DNA of 64,000 bases from Beta vulgaris subsp. vulgaris (GCF_026745355.1 NC_079210.1:24640798-24704797), one strand, 5' to 3'; positions 10,750 to 25,737 are shown, counted from the first letter of the stretch. Notes: generated by a model not told the origin, from the letters alone. Translations and numbers: made by a program.

Positions 10750-12360
10750 TTTGTGACTATTATGGGTCCTTGTTGCTATTGTTTCCCTCAAGTGACTAGT
10801 ATTAACGAGGTGCTCCATTCTTTGGACACGAGGGTTACAAATGAGATGAAGATTTGTTAGTTCGAAATGGTACGAAGGAGGAGGTCTGGAATGCTCTTAA
10901 TCAGATGCATATGTGCAAGACCCTGGGCCTTGACGAAATGCATGCTATTTTCTACCAAAAATTATGGCACATTGTCGAGGATGATGTCATGGTTGCGGTG
11001 CTTGGTATTATTCATGGGACCCGTCCTTCGGATGGTATCAATTCTAAAAATGTGGCCTTGATCCCAAAGGTTAAATCTCCTACTCTTGCCTCTGAATTCT
11101 GTCCCCTTAGTCTCTGTAATATTATTTATAAGCTTGCTTCAAAAGTATTGGTTAATAGGCTCAAAATAATTTTACTTGAGATTGTCTCGGAGAACCAGAG
11201 TGCTTTTGTTCCCGAGAGCCTGATTACAGACAACGCTCTTATTGCTCTTGAGATCTTTTATTCTATGAAGCATAAATTTCGGGGTCGTAGGGATTCAGTT
11301 GCCATAAAATTAGATATAAGTAAGGCGTATGACAAAGTGGAGTGGAGGATTTTAAGTCTCTTTTGCTGAAGATGGGGTTTGCGAAGGCTTGGGTTGAGGT
11401 GATGATGGAGTGCGTGTCTTCAGTTAGGTACTTCTTTGTGGTGAATGGTAATGTTTGAGGGTCTATTATCACTTCTCGGGGTCTCAAACAAGGGGACCCT
11501 ATATTCCCCTACTTATTTGTTCTGGTTGCTGATGCCCTTTCTTCTCTATTGACTAAAGCTTCTTTAGAAAACAAATTCATGGGGTCAGAGCTACTCAGAA
11601 TGGTCCTGGAATTTCTCATCTATTGTTCGTTGATGACAGTTTGCTTTTTGCTAGAGCCACCCAACAGGAATGCAAAACTATAGTTGATATTCTCAATAAA
11701 TATGAAGCTACATCCGGGCAAAAAATCAATATTGAAAACTCTGATATTTCCTTTAGCAAAGGTGTATGTGATGTGCAGAAATAGGAGCTGACGGAGTTTT
11801 TAAAGATAAGACATGTAGACAGACATCGAAAATTCTTGGGGGTGCCTACTGTTGCTGGTCGTTCGAAGAAAGTCTTCTTTGCGGATATGAAGGATCGTGT
11901 CTGGAAAAAGCTGCAGGGTTGGAAAGAAAAAGTACTCTCTTGTGATGGTAAGGAGGTACTACTCAAAGTTGCTGACCAAGCTATTCCTACTTATTTGAAG
12001 GGTGTGTATAAAGTTCCTGGCAATGTTATGCAGTCGATCCATTCAACCATGGCTAGATTATGGTGGGGACAGACGGGTACTAAACGTAAGATGCATTGGA
12101 AGAGTTGGGATTCCCTATGCACTCCGAAGTGTTTAGGGGGCCTGGGTTATTTCGCAATCTTGGTGTGTTTAATGAAGCCCTCTTAGAGCGGCAGGCTTGG
12201 AGACTAGTTCAATCCATCGAATCTCTCTTTAGTAGGGTGATGTGTGCAACGTATTTCTCGAACTCGTCCTTTCTCTCCTCTTCCTTAGGTGCAATTGGTA
12301 GCTATGCGTGGAGAAGCATTTGGGGTACTAAATCTCTTTTGAAAGAAGGGATCCTTTAGT
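10750..12360 (+). pseudogene. LINE reverse transcriptase domain
   Basis: Target-primed reverse transcriptase. Readable parts in order: EVWNALNQMHMCKTLGLDEM (usual Lys-Ala-Pro-Gly-Pro-Asp-Gly motif, mutated here), NVALIPKVKSP, PLSLCNIIYKLASKVLVNRL, ENQSAFVPESLITDNAL, VAIKLDISKAYDKVEW (first catalytic Asp), GLKQGDPIFPYLF, and the catalytic LLFVDDSLLFA at about 11620-11645. Then follow KFLGVPTVAGRSKK and the thumb-side region to 12360. Breaks include a frameshift at about 11365, stops at about 11456 and 11782, and frame changes near 11580 and 12100. This motif order is diagnostic of plant L1 elements. Confidence 0.9.
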
Positions 12361-12441
12361 GTGTTGGTGATGGGTCGAAAATTAGAGTCTGGGAAGAACC
12401 TTGGGTCTTAAGGATGGTAGCTATTTTTTCAGGGTGCTCTA

Positions 12442-12909
12442 GTGGCTGATGTTGTATATGCGAGTGATCTGGATGACAGAGAGACTAAGATGTGGAGGGA
12501 AGATTTGATTTTAAACAATTTTGAGGAGAACGATGCGCAAGCTATACTAGCTATCCCCATTTGTGAGCGTTTGCTTAGAGATAAAATTTCATGGGTGTTT
12601 ACAAAAGATGGGAATTACTCTATTAAGACAGCATATATGGTGGGTAAAGCTTGCATTTTTGATAATTTCCATCAATCATGGGTTAAACTATGGAGCTTAG
12701 ATGTGTCACCTAAAATTCGTCACTTCTGTTGGCGAATTTGCACTTCAACACTTCCAGTCCGATCTCTCCTAAAGTCTCGTCACTTAATTGAAGATTTCAT
12801 GTATCCTATCTGCCACACTGAATTTGAAACAACAGCATGTGCTGCTCACGAGGTGTGGGAGAGCAATGGCCTTGCTGACCTGGTCCCTGCTACTAGTCAA
12901 GTCTCCTAG
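12442..12909 (+). pseudogene. LINE C-terminal zinc-binding (zf-RVT-like) domain
   Basis: Open for 155 codons. Contains the pattern seen after plant L1 RTs: WVFTKDGNYSIKTAYMVG, then WVKLWSLDVSPKIRHFCWRI and LPVRSLLKSR, then a degraded Cys/His cluster (CHTEFETTACAAHEVW). The cluster has lost some of its expected cysteines. Its frame leads directly to the LTR insertion site 40 bases downstream. Confidence 0.8.
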
Positions 12910-12945
12910 TTAGAAGTGCTGGAAGGCTGGGACAAAGAGGATACA

Positions 12946-12950
12946 GAGAG
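12946..12950. repeat. Left target-site duplication of the solo LTR
   Basis: GAGAG at 12946-12950 is repeated at 16018-16022 immediately after the LTR end. Five bases is the expected duplication size for LTR retrotransposon integrase. Confidence 0.9.
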
Positions 12951-16017
<3,067 letters not shown>

Positions 16018-16701
16018 GAGAGAGTTAAAGGCATGTGTTTCTTGGCTTGGTTTTTGTGGTATTGCAGGAACCAAAGCCTCTTCGCCAATAATCCCATAGA
16101 AAACAATGTCCTAGTTGAGAGAGCTCGCAAGTTGGCTGTAGATTACGGGGCATATAATGTGCGGATTTATGAAGCAGCTCGTACTAAAAGTTCCACGAGC
16201 TCGAGAAAATGGTTGGGGGCTTGGGGCTAGCGTAGGGGTAATTAAAATTAACTCTGATGCTATTGTGGGTGATGACGACTAGGTTGGGCTTGGGGGAGTG
16301 GCAAGGAACAACTCAAGACATGTCTTGTGGTCTGCTACCCGACGTGGTCTGCTTCGTGGCCTCCTGAAGTGGCTGAGTGGAAGGCTCTCCTATTTGCAGC
16401 AAGATTAGCCCATAATCATCATCACTCTCGGGTTATATTTGAGACTGTTTGTCAGAACTTGGTCTCCAGACTTTCTAGAGGGGCCATTTACTTTTCTGAC
16501 TTAGATTCGATTTTGGAGGATGTCTTGTTTATTAGTAGAAATTTTGTCTCTGTGGATTGGTTGCATGTGTGTAGGGATGGCAATTGTGTGGCTCGTCACC
16601 TCGCGAGAGTCATTCCTTTTGGTGTTGAGCAACGATGGAAATGTCATGTTCCGTCACAAGTTGCGCCTTATGTACTCATGGATGTATTATCTCTGTCTTA
16701 A
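16018..16701 (+). pseudogene. LINE RNase H-like C-terminal domain
   Basis: Continues the LINE frame after the solo LTR: VKGMCFLAWFLWYCRNQSLF, then a linker, then the RNase H fold. First-strand Asp region is INSDAIVGDD, followed by GLGGVARNNS with a stop just before it. Next come AEWKALLFAARLA (Glu position kept) and VIFETVCQNLVSRL, where the usual catalytic Asp is replaced by Val. The typical tail DGNCVARHLARV follows. A frameshift near 16330 and stops at about 16230 and 16280 disable it. Many plant L1 elements carry such a domain. Confidence 0.85.
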
Positions 16702-16760
16702 TTAATTCACTACACCTTTCCATTTAAATAAATCATTTATAAGGTAATTATTATTGCTAT

Positions 16761-17217
16761 CAAATTGTTCGAAAGTTGTGCAGTAAAGAAACAGGAAGAT
16801 AAGGTGTATTACCTTGATTTACAAAAGTTCGTTGAAATTGATTTTCTATGCTGCAAATCAAACCCAATGTCTTGCCGTCTTGGTATGTAAACAAAGACAA
16901 ATAGATTGAGGTGCTCTCGATAATTTTTTGCCACGAATTGAAAACGGTAGCTGGAAATTTGTCTGCTAATATGCACATTAAACACAAGTCATGTGTATTT
17001 ATGCACTTGGGTAAAAAAAACCTATTACTTATTCGATTATGATTATTTTTCCAAGTTTAAGACTTAATAGACTTGTAGGTAGTTCGTGACTCTCGGCAAC
17101 AAATCCTTGCAACACGGTGATTGTCACCTAGTTACCAAGCCGAACTCAAATTTGTCGAGACCTCGTCATACTAATACACAACAAGTCGTGTTCATGACTG
17201 ATCTTAAGGCGGTAATT
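16761..17217. other. Intergenic, no recognised feature
   Basis: AT-rich, only short unconvincing frames. Nothing recognised on either strand. Confidence 0.4.
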
Positions 17218-17497
17218 TGTAGACACTAAAAATTTATTAGTATTTTACATTAATATATATTGATTATTATTGAGTTAAAACAAGTATAATTAGCCCCATT
17301 TAGTTAATTTAGCCTACCTAAATAAAATATCCAAATTAAATCAAACAAATATAATTGGGGTTGTCAACTATTTAGCTCAGTCAATATTATCGTCCAAATA
17401 GAATGGTGAAATGGCAAAGGTAAAAAAAAAAAAAAGACTTCCAAGTCATAAACGGGCACAAACTATAAATTACCAAGTCCGTGAGGGGATCTCCATT

Positions 17498-17509
17498 CCC
17501 TATAAATAG
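17498..17509 (+). promoter_or_regulatory. TATA box of the LTR-like block
   Basis: CCCTATAAATAG matches the plant TATA consensus. The nested Mutator-like element starts about 40 bases downstream, close to where the transcription start would be expected. Confidence 0.55.
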
Positions 17510-17547
17510 ACCTCACTCCCTTTATTCATGGGGGACTAAAAAATCAT

Positions 17548-18405
17548 GGGAAATTCCTTAGGTGCCCCTGAGGTTTGGCGTAATTCCCAAATTACCCCTC
17601 ATATTTGGGGAATTCCTCAGATACCCTGAGGTTTGTGTTTGGGTCTAAAATACCCTTATTAAGGACGGAACCCTAACGTCTTAAGGTTTTCCCCCTTCTC
17701 TCCCCAATTTTCTCACTACCCTCCCACCATCCTCCATTTGTGACATTCTAAACCTCGGAATTTTTTCTTTCTCCTCCCACAATCCTCTCTTTTTTTTGGT
17801 ACCCAAAACAACCTCATTCACCACATGTACCACCATCTAACTGCAACCCCACCGGTAAACACCACCTACACTGCCACAGTGCCGCCAAGTTGCAGTACTA
17901 GCCACCCCACCTCCCCCCTTTTTGCTGCTCATCCCGTCATCTCCCACCACTCTCGCCGAACTCTCTTTCCTCTTCGGAGACCACCAGCACCACTAAGCTC
18001 TTCTCGCAGTTGTTGCCTCCTCCTTGTCATTCTGCCGTCGCCGCGAATCGCCCCTCTTGCAAGTCGTAGAACCTCAAGCAAGCAGGGCGAAAGAGAAAGA
18101 AGAAGGAGGCAAGCAGGGATCTAACAGTGCTCCAAGGGGGTGCTGTTGTTCTGGCGGTGCACCGTTGAGGGTGCCTAGGTGGTGTGGTGGTTTTCTGGTG
18201 GCGTTTGTGGCACAAAGTCAGAGAAGAAGAGGATATGAGTGGTGAAGAAGATGGGAGGAGAGATGAAGAAGATGAAGATGGAGAGGGGAGAGGAAAAAAA
18301 TTAACGGTGTTAACCTTCCGTCATTAGTAAGGGTATTTTAGACCCAAATGTGAGGGATAATTTGAGAATTACGTCAAACCTCAAGGGTACCTGAGGAATT
18401 TTCCC
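17548..18405. mobile_element. Mutator-like element with long TIRs and GC-rich cargo
   Basis: Left end GGGAAATTCCTTAGGTGCCC and right end the inverse of GGGAAAATTCCTCAGGTACC. Inverted similarity extends over about 100 bases, including GAGGTTTGGCGTAATTC and GGGTCTAAAATACCCTTA on both sides; the left arm has an extra internal piece. Flanked by a 9-bp duplication AAAAATCAT (17539-17547 and 18406-18414), the size typical of Mutator. No transposase is present, so it is non-autonomous. The interior (about 17690-18300) is markedly GC- and C/G-strand-biased relative to its surroundings, as expected if host exon sequence had been captured (Pack-MULE). Confidence 0.85.
17825..18124 (+). other. ORF in the MULE cargo, possible captured gene fragment
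   Basis: 99 codons, Pro/Ser/Thr-rich then Arg-rich (SSKQGERERRRRQ near the end), overlapping a second frame from 18024. No recognised domain. GC-rich composition contrasts with the AT-rich flanks, so it may derive from a GC-rich 5' exon of a host gene. It could equally be non-coding cargo; no function is claimed. Confidence 0.3.
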
Positions 18406-19002
18406 AAAAATCATTATTCTCAAGAGGTCATAAAATTCTCTTGGAGTTCTATCTACAAATAGTCAACAAGCGCAACATATTTGTGCCAACTATTCAGATA
18501 CACTCAAACATATTAGATTAAGATTCAAGCTTTGTCACCCCTCATTCGAATAGACTCAAACACGGGTTGACATTGATAAAACGTCATCATATCCCACACT
18601 CAAACTCAGTTGACGTTGACAAAATGTATCCTACACTCAACGTCACGCCGACATCAACACATGTCATTATCCAGCTACGGAACAAAATTAGAGAACTTAG
18701 TTTATATTTTATTATAAACTATTTACAGAGATTATACTCAATACATTTATTGAAATAAATTTCTTTGTTACTTTGTCTACTGTCTTATTTATTTTGACTC
18801 AAAATTTGTGTATACACCTATTAACTGGGACCATTTTCATAAAACATACCTCAAAGATAGTAGTGCTCAGAAATAATCCTTAGTTTAGACAACGCCTGTC
18901 AATTTTCCTAGTTCGTATTACGTTATTATGATGGATCATGTAGGTTGATGTTTCGTGGTGCGACGACATGATCAATTAGTTTTCGAAATTAATGTCTTAA
19001 TA

Positions 19003-19254
19003 CTTGCTTTGTTTCTTTTTACTTGCAATCGTTTGTCTTTCACGTCTGTCAATGCATAACTTCAACCATCAATATTTTTGATTACCGATAATTAAAAATT
19101 ATAACAAGTAGATATTTGGAAAATAAACATTGAGACGAAGCTAACAAGATCCTGGATATGTTTCTCCTTAATTATAATCACCAAAGATAAACTAAGTGGA
19201 GTTTGTAAATAGTGCAAAAGTCAAATTACTGCAAGTAAAAAGAAACGGAGGAAG
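19003..19254. mobile_element. Stowaway-type MITE (252 bp)
   Basis: Terminal inverted repeats CTTGCTTTGTTTCTTTTTAC and, at the right end, the inverse of CTTCCTCCGTTTCTTTTTAC, flanked by TA on both sides. The CTCCGTTTC-type terminus and TA target duplication fit Tc1/mariner-derived Stowaway MITEs. Confidence 0.82.
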
Positions 19255-19514
19255 TATTTCATTCATGATAAAATATAAAGTGCACATGAAATTGAAAGTC
19301 GTCAGAGTATGAAGGTTCGAAAACCAAAGTAAGGTATCACCTAACAATCAGAATGTCTGTTAAGATACTTGTGAGCCAGAAATAACATTTGAAAATGTAC
19401 TTATAAAAAAAAGTGTATTTTAAAAGGTATCGCTGAATATATTTTCTCATAATTTAAGAACATTACCTTCATTATTAGATATACCCAGTGCATAGCTATT
19501 ATAAACAGACAAAA

Positions 19515-19779
19515 GCTAACGGACGCCCCGGGGGCGCTAGATAAGAAACATATTGATATATTTAACTACTCATATTTATATATAATAATATAATAATGTA
19601 TAATTCCAATGCAATGCATTTAAATGCTTTGCATTTGAATTAAATATTTTCCCCTTTCCTTTTGAAAAACATTAAATGCTTTGCATTGGAATCATACATT
19701 ATTCTATTATTTTGTATAAATATGAGTAATTAAGTACAATAATATATTTCTTATCTAGCGCTCCGAGGCGTCCGTTAAC
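19515..19779. mobile_element. Fold-back MITE, near-perfect 110-bp inverted repeat
   Basis: The left arm (GCTAACGGACGCC, GCGCTAGATAAGAAA, ACTCATATTTATA, ATAATGTATAATTCCAATGC) is mirrored by the right arm (GCATTGGAATCATACATTAT, TATAAATATGAGTAATTAA, TTTCTTATCTAGCGC, GGCGTCCGTTAAC). Only a short T-rich loop separates the arms. The transcript would fold into a long hairpin. Target duplication is not clear, so the superfamily is left open. Confidence 0.82.
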
Positions 19780-21329
19780 AAGATCCTTATAAATATTACA
19801 ATGTTTATCATACTATTAGGGAGCACTCTCTTCGTGCTAGACTATTATGAACTATTTCCTTAATTATCTTGAGCACATTCATTTTTGGTATGATCCCACT
19901 ATGATTATATTAGTTTTCTTATATAGTTATATCCTTTTGAGCCACTCTTTATCTCTACTAGTGTTATGTGGAAGTGGTGCATGCGAAACTAAATAGAAAG
20001 TTAAATCGCAAAACTAATCTATCCACGTCTTTGTTTTTAACTAACAAAAGAAATTAATAAAGTTGAGAAACGCCTTGATATTTATAGAGCAATCACGTAA
20101 TTTGGCCTTGTTTTCTTTAAAAAAATTCGTAAAAATGAGTTTGATTGTTTTAATTTGATGGTATATTTGTAATTTAGGTGGACACATACTCATCCCCTCT
20201 TCCCTTATATTACAGTGATCGATAAAAAAATACCCCACAACTCATATCACATCTATTTTTTAATAAAAATAACACTAGTTATGAAGCCCGTGTATTTTAT
20301 GGTTGTTGTTTATTTTATTCTTTTCCAAAAAAAAATTCAATATTATTGTTGATTTTATGTTGCTGTCACATGAGATTTTTCAACATCTTGTATTTACATA
20401 CTTCCACCGTTCTCTTTCTATTACAACAATAATTACCGCTTTGGGTAGTTTCGTCTTTTGGAACCATTCCACGGTTGACAATATTGCCTTTACTTTCTGT
20501 TAGTAAAACCACCCTTAATTACCCAAATTACGTCATAAAGTTGCATTTACTTTATTAAGGATTTATTTATCCCCTACTCTAGTTAACTAAATGGGTACCT
20601 CTATACTAAACTATCCATTTTTTATGTCCTTAGAAACCATGCTCATAACAATTGTTGCAGTAGAAAAAGAACGAACAAAGTATTTGTCATTATACTGTAA
20701 TTTCTAGATTTCTTATTGCGATATATAAATTTGATAATTTTTAATATTCAATTGAATATTATAGCTAAGTATATTATTAAATGGTATCCCAATAATAGGT
20801 ATATCTAAAAATAGCTAACACAGTTTAAACATGAATAATTCCCAAATGATACTTTAAGAAATTAAAGGGTAATAATTTAATAGATGCAGGACCGAAAGAA
20901 TAAAGAAAAAAATGAGTGATAGCCATAACTTCAACTTTTAATATAGCATGTAAACAATAGCTCATATAGAATGGAAGATGAGAAAGTCAAAAAGAAGATC
21001 ATAATGATTTATCATGAATAAAATTAATTACATATAAAACTAACCTCTACTAATAATCGAAGATACTATTTGAGAGAGAAAAAAAATATCTCTTCATTCA
21101 TTATGACCATATCAAGACTTATCAAACTTATCCCTTTTTTATGATATATGACCTAAAATAGTCTAGAAACACGAACCTTGATTTCCAAATAGTTAGTCAA
21201 TAATTAGTCAATTGCATAATAACTCTGCAATCTCGATGACAAACTTTCATTTGATTTTTTGTGTAATGCCATCATGGAATGCTATACGTTAAAATCTATA
21301 GATATGAATTTTTCATCTTTATAACTCAA
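19780..21329. other. Intergenic, no recognised gene
   Basis: AT-rich. A CTAGTTATGAAGCCCGTG motif at about 20272 faintly resembles the Helitron terminus at 25162 but lacks the hairpin. No other structure seen. Confidence 0.35.
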
Positions 21330-22800
21330 TTTTAAAATTATGATTTTGAAAGACATAATTACTATTGTCACATACAATACGCTACTTTAATAGTTATTTT
21401 TATATGTATTCAAAGTAAAGAATAAAATATGTTACTGTTCATCAAAATAAATATATTTTCATAATTGTAAAACTATATTGTATATGGATCTTGTTTCGAA
21501 GCATATTTCTAGCACTCTCTAATGGTAAAAAAAAGTTATACTAATGCGAATTACGTAGCAAAAGTTTTATTCAATTTAAATAGTATAATATTTAAGGTTG
21601 TTTATTTAAAATCAAGTTATAATCTTCACTTATACAAAAAATCTTATATGTATTTATATCTATGTTGAATATTATTTTCTAAAAAAATTAAAAATAATGA
21701 CATGGCATGCTTATGTAACTTTATCGCTATAGATTTAGTTTTTGTTGTAACAATAGAGTTTCCTTAATAAATTTTGTTGCAATTCTATATTATTTTGGTT
21801 TAGTTGAGTAAGGTTGAGGTTTTGAAAGATAATATGTTTAATTTTGTAAATGGGACCTATAATCACATGTTATAATTACATATAATATACTATACTTGAT
21901 ACTTATAGCTATTATTATATTTATCCAAAATAATATAAAGACTGAATAATGTCTTACATTTCATCAAATTTAATATATTTTCATGAGTTATAAGACTATG
22001 CTGTAAATAGATCTTGTTTTGAAGCATATTTCAAGCATCACTTTTCAATGGTAAATTAAAAAAATTATAATGTTTTGAATTAGATAGAAAAAGTTAAATA
22101 AAATTTACATAACATAATAATTTAGGTTGTTTATGCAAAAGAAAATCTAATCCTTCCCTATCCATAACTCTTTTATGCATTTAAATATCTATAGAATTCT
22201 ATTTTTTCAAATAATTAAAATATAAACTAATGCTATGGCAATCTCAAATACTTGTACTCTCTATTTCATGAATTGTAAAACTATTGTATATGAATCTTAT
22301 TTCAAAACATATGTTGACTATCCAATAGTACAAAAATTATAATATTATGAATTAGGTAACAAAAATTATACATAATTTACATAATATAATAATTTAGATT
22401 TTGCATTCAAAACGAAACTCTAATTTCCACTTATCCAAGACTTCTTATATGTATTTAAATATATGTAGAACTCTATTTTTTTTTAAAAAAAATGACAATC
22501 CCACGCGGCACTCTATACTTCAAAAGTTGTGAAAACTATGTTGTAAATGTACCTTATTTCGAAGCATATTTTGAGCACTATCCCATGGTACAAAAATTAT
22601 AATATTCCGAATTACGTAGCAAAAAGTATACATAATTTACATAATATAATAGTTTAGGTTGTTCACTCAAAACCAACCTTTAATTTTCGCTTATCTAAAG
22701 CTCCTTATATGTATTTAAATATATGTACAACTCTATTTTTATAAAAAAAAATGATGACATGACAATCATACGTCGCGTAATCTATACTCTCAAAATCTGG
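21330..22800. repeat. Diverged tandem array, about four units
   Basis: A block built around TTGTAAAACTATATTGTATA, then CTTGTTTCGAAGCATATTT, then AATTACGTAGCAAAA, then TTATATGTATTTA recurs at about 21465, 21985, 22268 and 22535. Spacing is about 520 bases between units 1 and 2 and about 270-285 for the rest, so the first units carry extra sequence or the later ones lost it. Units differ at many positions, so the array is old. No coding potential. It is followed directly by a TA microsatellite. Confidence 0.75.
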
Positions 22801-22834
22801 AAGAGCTCCCTATGTTCTTGAAAAGTTACTCTTT

Positions 22835-22895
<61 letters not shown>
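22835..22895. repeat. (TA)n microsatellite
   Basis: About 60 bases of nearly pure TA with one TACATA interruption near the start. Confidence 0.92.
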
Positions 22896-22897
<2 letters not shown>

Positions 22898-22989
22898 CAG
22901 TTGGAAAATCTAATTTTTTTTTCTTATTTGTGAGTCCTTCCTTTCATGCAATCTGAGACACATATTTCAAGGGGATACTGACTTTGAAA

Positions 22990-23470
22990 ACGACTTTTTT
23001 TAAAAACAGACGCCATGGAGCTCTCTTTATGAACGCGAATTTCAAAAAGTCGATCAAAATAAGTAACCAAACGACAATTTTGTGCACAAGTTTTAAGGTA
23101 ATTTTAAACGACACTTTTGACCTTTAAAATTATTTTTTTTTTGAAAATCCGCCTCCAAGCATCCTTAAGAGGTGCGGATTTTGAGAAGCCTATAAAAATA
23201 AGCACCACTACGTACATCAAATTTGGGTATGTGATTAGAGATAACCACATATGGCCGATTTTGGCCTTCAGCGGGAGCAATCGTGCACCATTTTTGGGCC
23301 GAATTTTGAGAAGCCTGTCAAAATGAGTACCAATACTTTATTTTTGGGCCAATTTTTGAGCGTGATCTTAAAAAACAATACAAAATCTTGACTTTTAATC
23401 CGAGTAGTGTTTCAAGATGATATTAAGCGACACTTTGACCTTCCAAAACTACTTTTTCTATTAAAATGCT
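22990..23470. repeat. Unclassified repeat with internal GATTTTGAGAAGCC-type motif
   Basis: Two related stretches, GCGGATTTTGAGAAGCC (about 23176) and CCGAATTTTGAGAAGCC (about 23300), each followed by a T/AAAAATRAGYACCA run. TTTTTGGGCCRAWTTTTGAG also appears twice (23290s and 23340s). It looks like degenerate internal repeats of an unidentified element. No protein recognised. Confidence 0.45.
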
Positions 23471-25161
23471 TTAAAAGGGTAGGGTGGTGTGGGAATTTGA
23501 TCAATTAGTTAATTCTAATTTAATTATCATTAATTAGGGTAATTAAGAGTTGTTTGGGTCAATTAGGTTGATTTCAATTGTTTTTTTAATATAGTAGTTT
23601 TTATGTAGATATGATTTGGACCCATGCATAATACACGAGAATTTATTTTTTAATAAGTAGTTCTTTTTATTCCAACTTTATGAATCCATAATTATTAATC
23701 CATGCGTTTGAACTTCAAAATTCAGAGAATATAAAGTGTAAAATAATAATTTCCATTATTTATAAAAAATTATTGTTACAATATTTTAAAGTTTGAAAAC
23801 CTTGTAATCATGATATATAAATACGTATATAAAACAAAAAAATGCATCAAAATGCATGAAATTTTTTCGAACATTAGCTCGTGATTTAAAGTTTTTATAA
23901 TATTATCTTATATTAAGAATATATTTAAATAGGCTTATGACTCATGCGTTGTGTGACTCATATAGCTAATGTCATGGTAAAATATTTGAGTTGTGACCAG
24001 CTTTTTTTAAGAAAGAGTAGACTGAAGAAGATTTCACTCTGCCCATTGCTTTATTTAGAGGCTCATATAAAATCATAATTTGCACCGCTACATACATTGA
24101 ATCATGAACCACTTTACTCCCCCTTTTTGCAGTCCCGCTTAACTCTTCTCTCTTATTGTCTTGCACCACCACTACACTGCACTAGACCACCCACCAGGCC
24201 ACCACTATTTGTACTAAAAATTCTAACATGCATTATCCATAATATAATATTGTTATACTGTACCATTCAAGAGAATGATTGTACAAAAATGAGAATTCAA
24301 TGATATGTCACAAAAGTCACATCATATTATTTTCGTTATATTTACTTGTTTTGCGGTCTTTTAAATTGAAAATAATGTAAAATAATTTTTAATACGTCCT
24401 TTGCTTTAGAACAATCTTAACACTTTGCAATTTCTTTTGTCGCATCATAATATTAATTACACTTTTAATGTATGAATGATCCTTCTATTTAAAATATTTT
24501 TGAATTTTCATCGTGTTTTTCATCATCTTGCATTATGTTAATTTTCATTTTGTATTTATCATGTTCTCTAGGTATATTGAATATTAAATTGTGGCAATGT
24601 CAAAACAACTTCTTACCACTACTAAAATCTTAATGTCTCACACACTCTCTCATTCTAACAAATATGTCTCACTATCTTCTATCAGATCTATTAATTAATT
24701 AAATTATGATATACCCTGATATAACCTATCGCCTATCTTTAGGACAAATGGAGTATTAAAGATATTATTTACTTCCAATACAAATATCATGATCTTAATA
24801 TTACTTATATTTAAAGAAATTTAGCATGTCAAGTTTAGTTAATATGCTACTACTTCAATAAAGTAATCTTACGATTTCTATACATTTGAAAATTTTGTGT
24901 GACGGAATAAACCTAGTTATCTTGGTTGTATATTAGTTCTAGGTGATTATGCCCATTAATGATCAAATTGATCTTGATTGAAATCTAAAGAGTTACCTAA
25001 TTTATTTTATTCTTTAATAATTGCAGAAAGGAAATATTATAAACACCTACTAAATTTATTTAACCTAATAGTTGCCTTTTTTTTTCTCATGGAGATCTAA
25101 ACAATTTCCTAACTTCTAGATCTGTGCAAATTTGCACGAGAAATCTATTTTTGATATTCAA
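23471..25161. other. Intergenic, no recognised gene
   Basis: AT-rich, short frames only. Nothing recognised. Confidence 0.35.
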
Positions 25162-25737
25162 CTAGTTATAAGGCCCGGGCTATGCCCCGGGTAAGAAAAA
25201 ATTTCATTTATTAATATAATACATTATGATAATGACAATAAATACAACTTAGCATAGTGGTTAAAACTTTAGTATATATACTTGAGGTTTCGGGATAAAA
25301 CCCTATATTACGCAATTTCTAATTTTTTTATTGTACATAGATTACATGAACTAAAACTCCCTAGGGGTAGTACTGTAGTGGTCAACACTGCTCTTCAAAT
25401 GGTATCATGCATACATAATTAATTTTAATGAACACGCAAATTTATTTATTTTTAAGGATGCAAGGGATATGTTTAATAACATTAACTAATTACAACACAT
25501 ATTTGTAATTTTGTGGAAACATGGATCACTAAAAGATGTTAGATGAGATGGTGATTCATTGAAAACCCTTACATAAGGTCAGGGGTTCAAACCCAGGCTT
25601 CAGCATATTTATTTTTTAAATAATAACCACTTGACTTTGTTGGTTAACGGACACGTGGCAAAATTCTGATGGCAGGAGGAGGGTGACATGTGACGCATCG
25701 ACGTTGTTACGCACACCTTTTAATATATTTGTATAGA
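25162..25737 (-). mobile_element. Short non-autonomous Helitron (576 bp)
   Basis: On the minus strand the element starts TCTATACAAATATATTAAAA and ends with a GC hairpin (CCCGGGGCATAGCCCGGG), a short spacer and the terminal CTAG. It sits between A and T, the expected Helitron insertion site, with no target duplication. No Rep/helicase coding, so it depended on an autonomous partner. Termini and hairpin are all visible. Confidence 0.85.

Larger units (their letters stand above)
17218..18816 (+). mobile_element. LTR-like block (possible solo LTR) hosting a MULE
   Basis: Begins TGTAGACACTAAAAA and ends GTGTATACA; the termini are inverted repeats with one mismatch (TGTAGACAC versus TGTATACAC). 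A good TATA box (CCCTATAAATAG, 17498-17509) lies about 280 bases in, followed by a leader-like stretch, fitting U3-R-U5 on the plus strand. Without the nested element the block is about 740 bp. I find no matching 5-bp target duplication, no PBS and no PPT. It may be a truncated LTR or a solo LTR with eroded flanks. Family not determined. Confidence 0.5.

Noticed and set aside
17218..18816. Calling this block a confirmed solo LTR
   Set aside because: Flanking pentamers TAATT and CCTAT do not match; only the inverted termini and TATA box support it, so it is kept as LTR-like.
20272..20300. Possible Helitron terminus CTAGTTATGAAGCCCGTG
   Set aside because: The expected GC hairpin is not formed and no partner TC end was found.
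21330..22800. CRISPR-like or other regulated repeat array
   Set aside because: Units are long, diverged and lack unique spacers; eukaryotic tandem repeat decay is sufficient.
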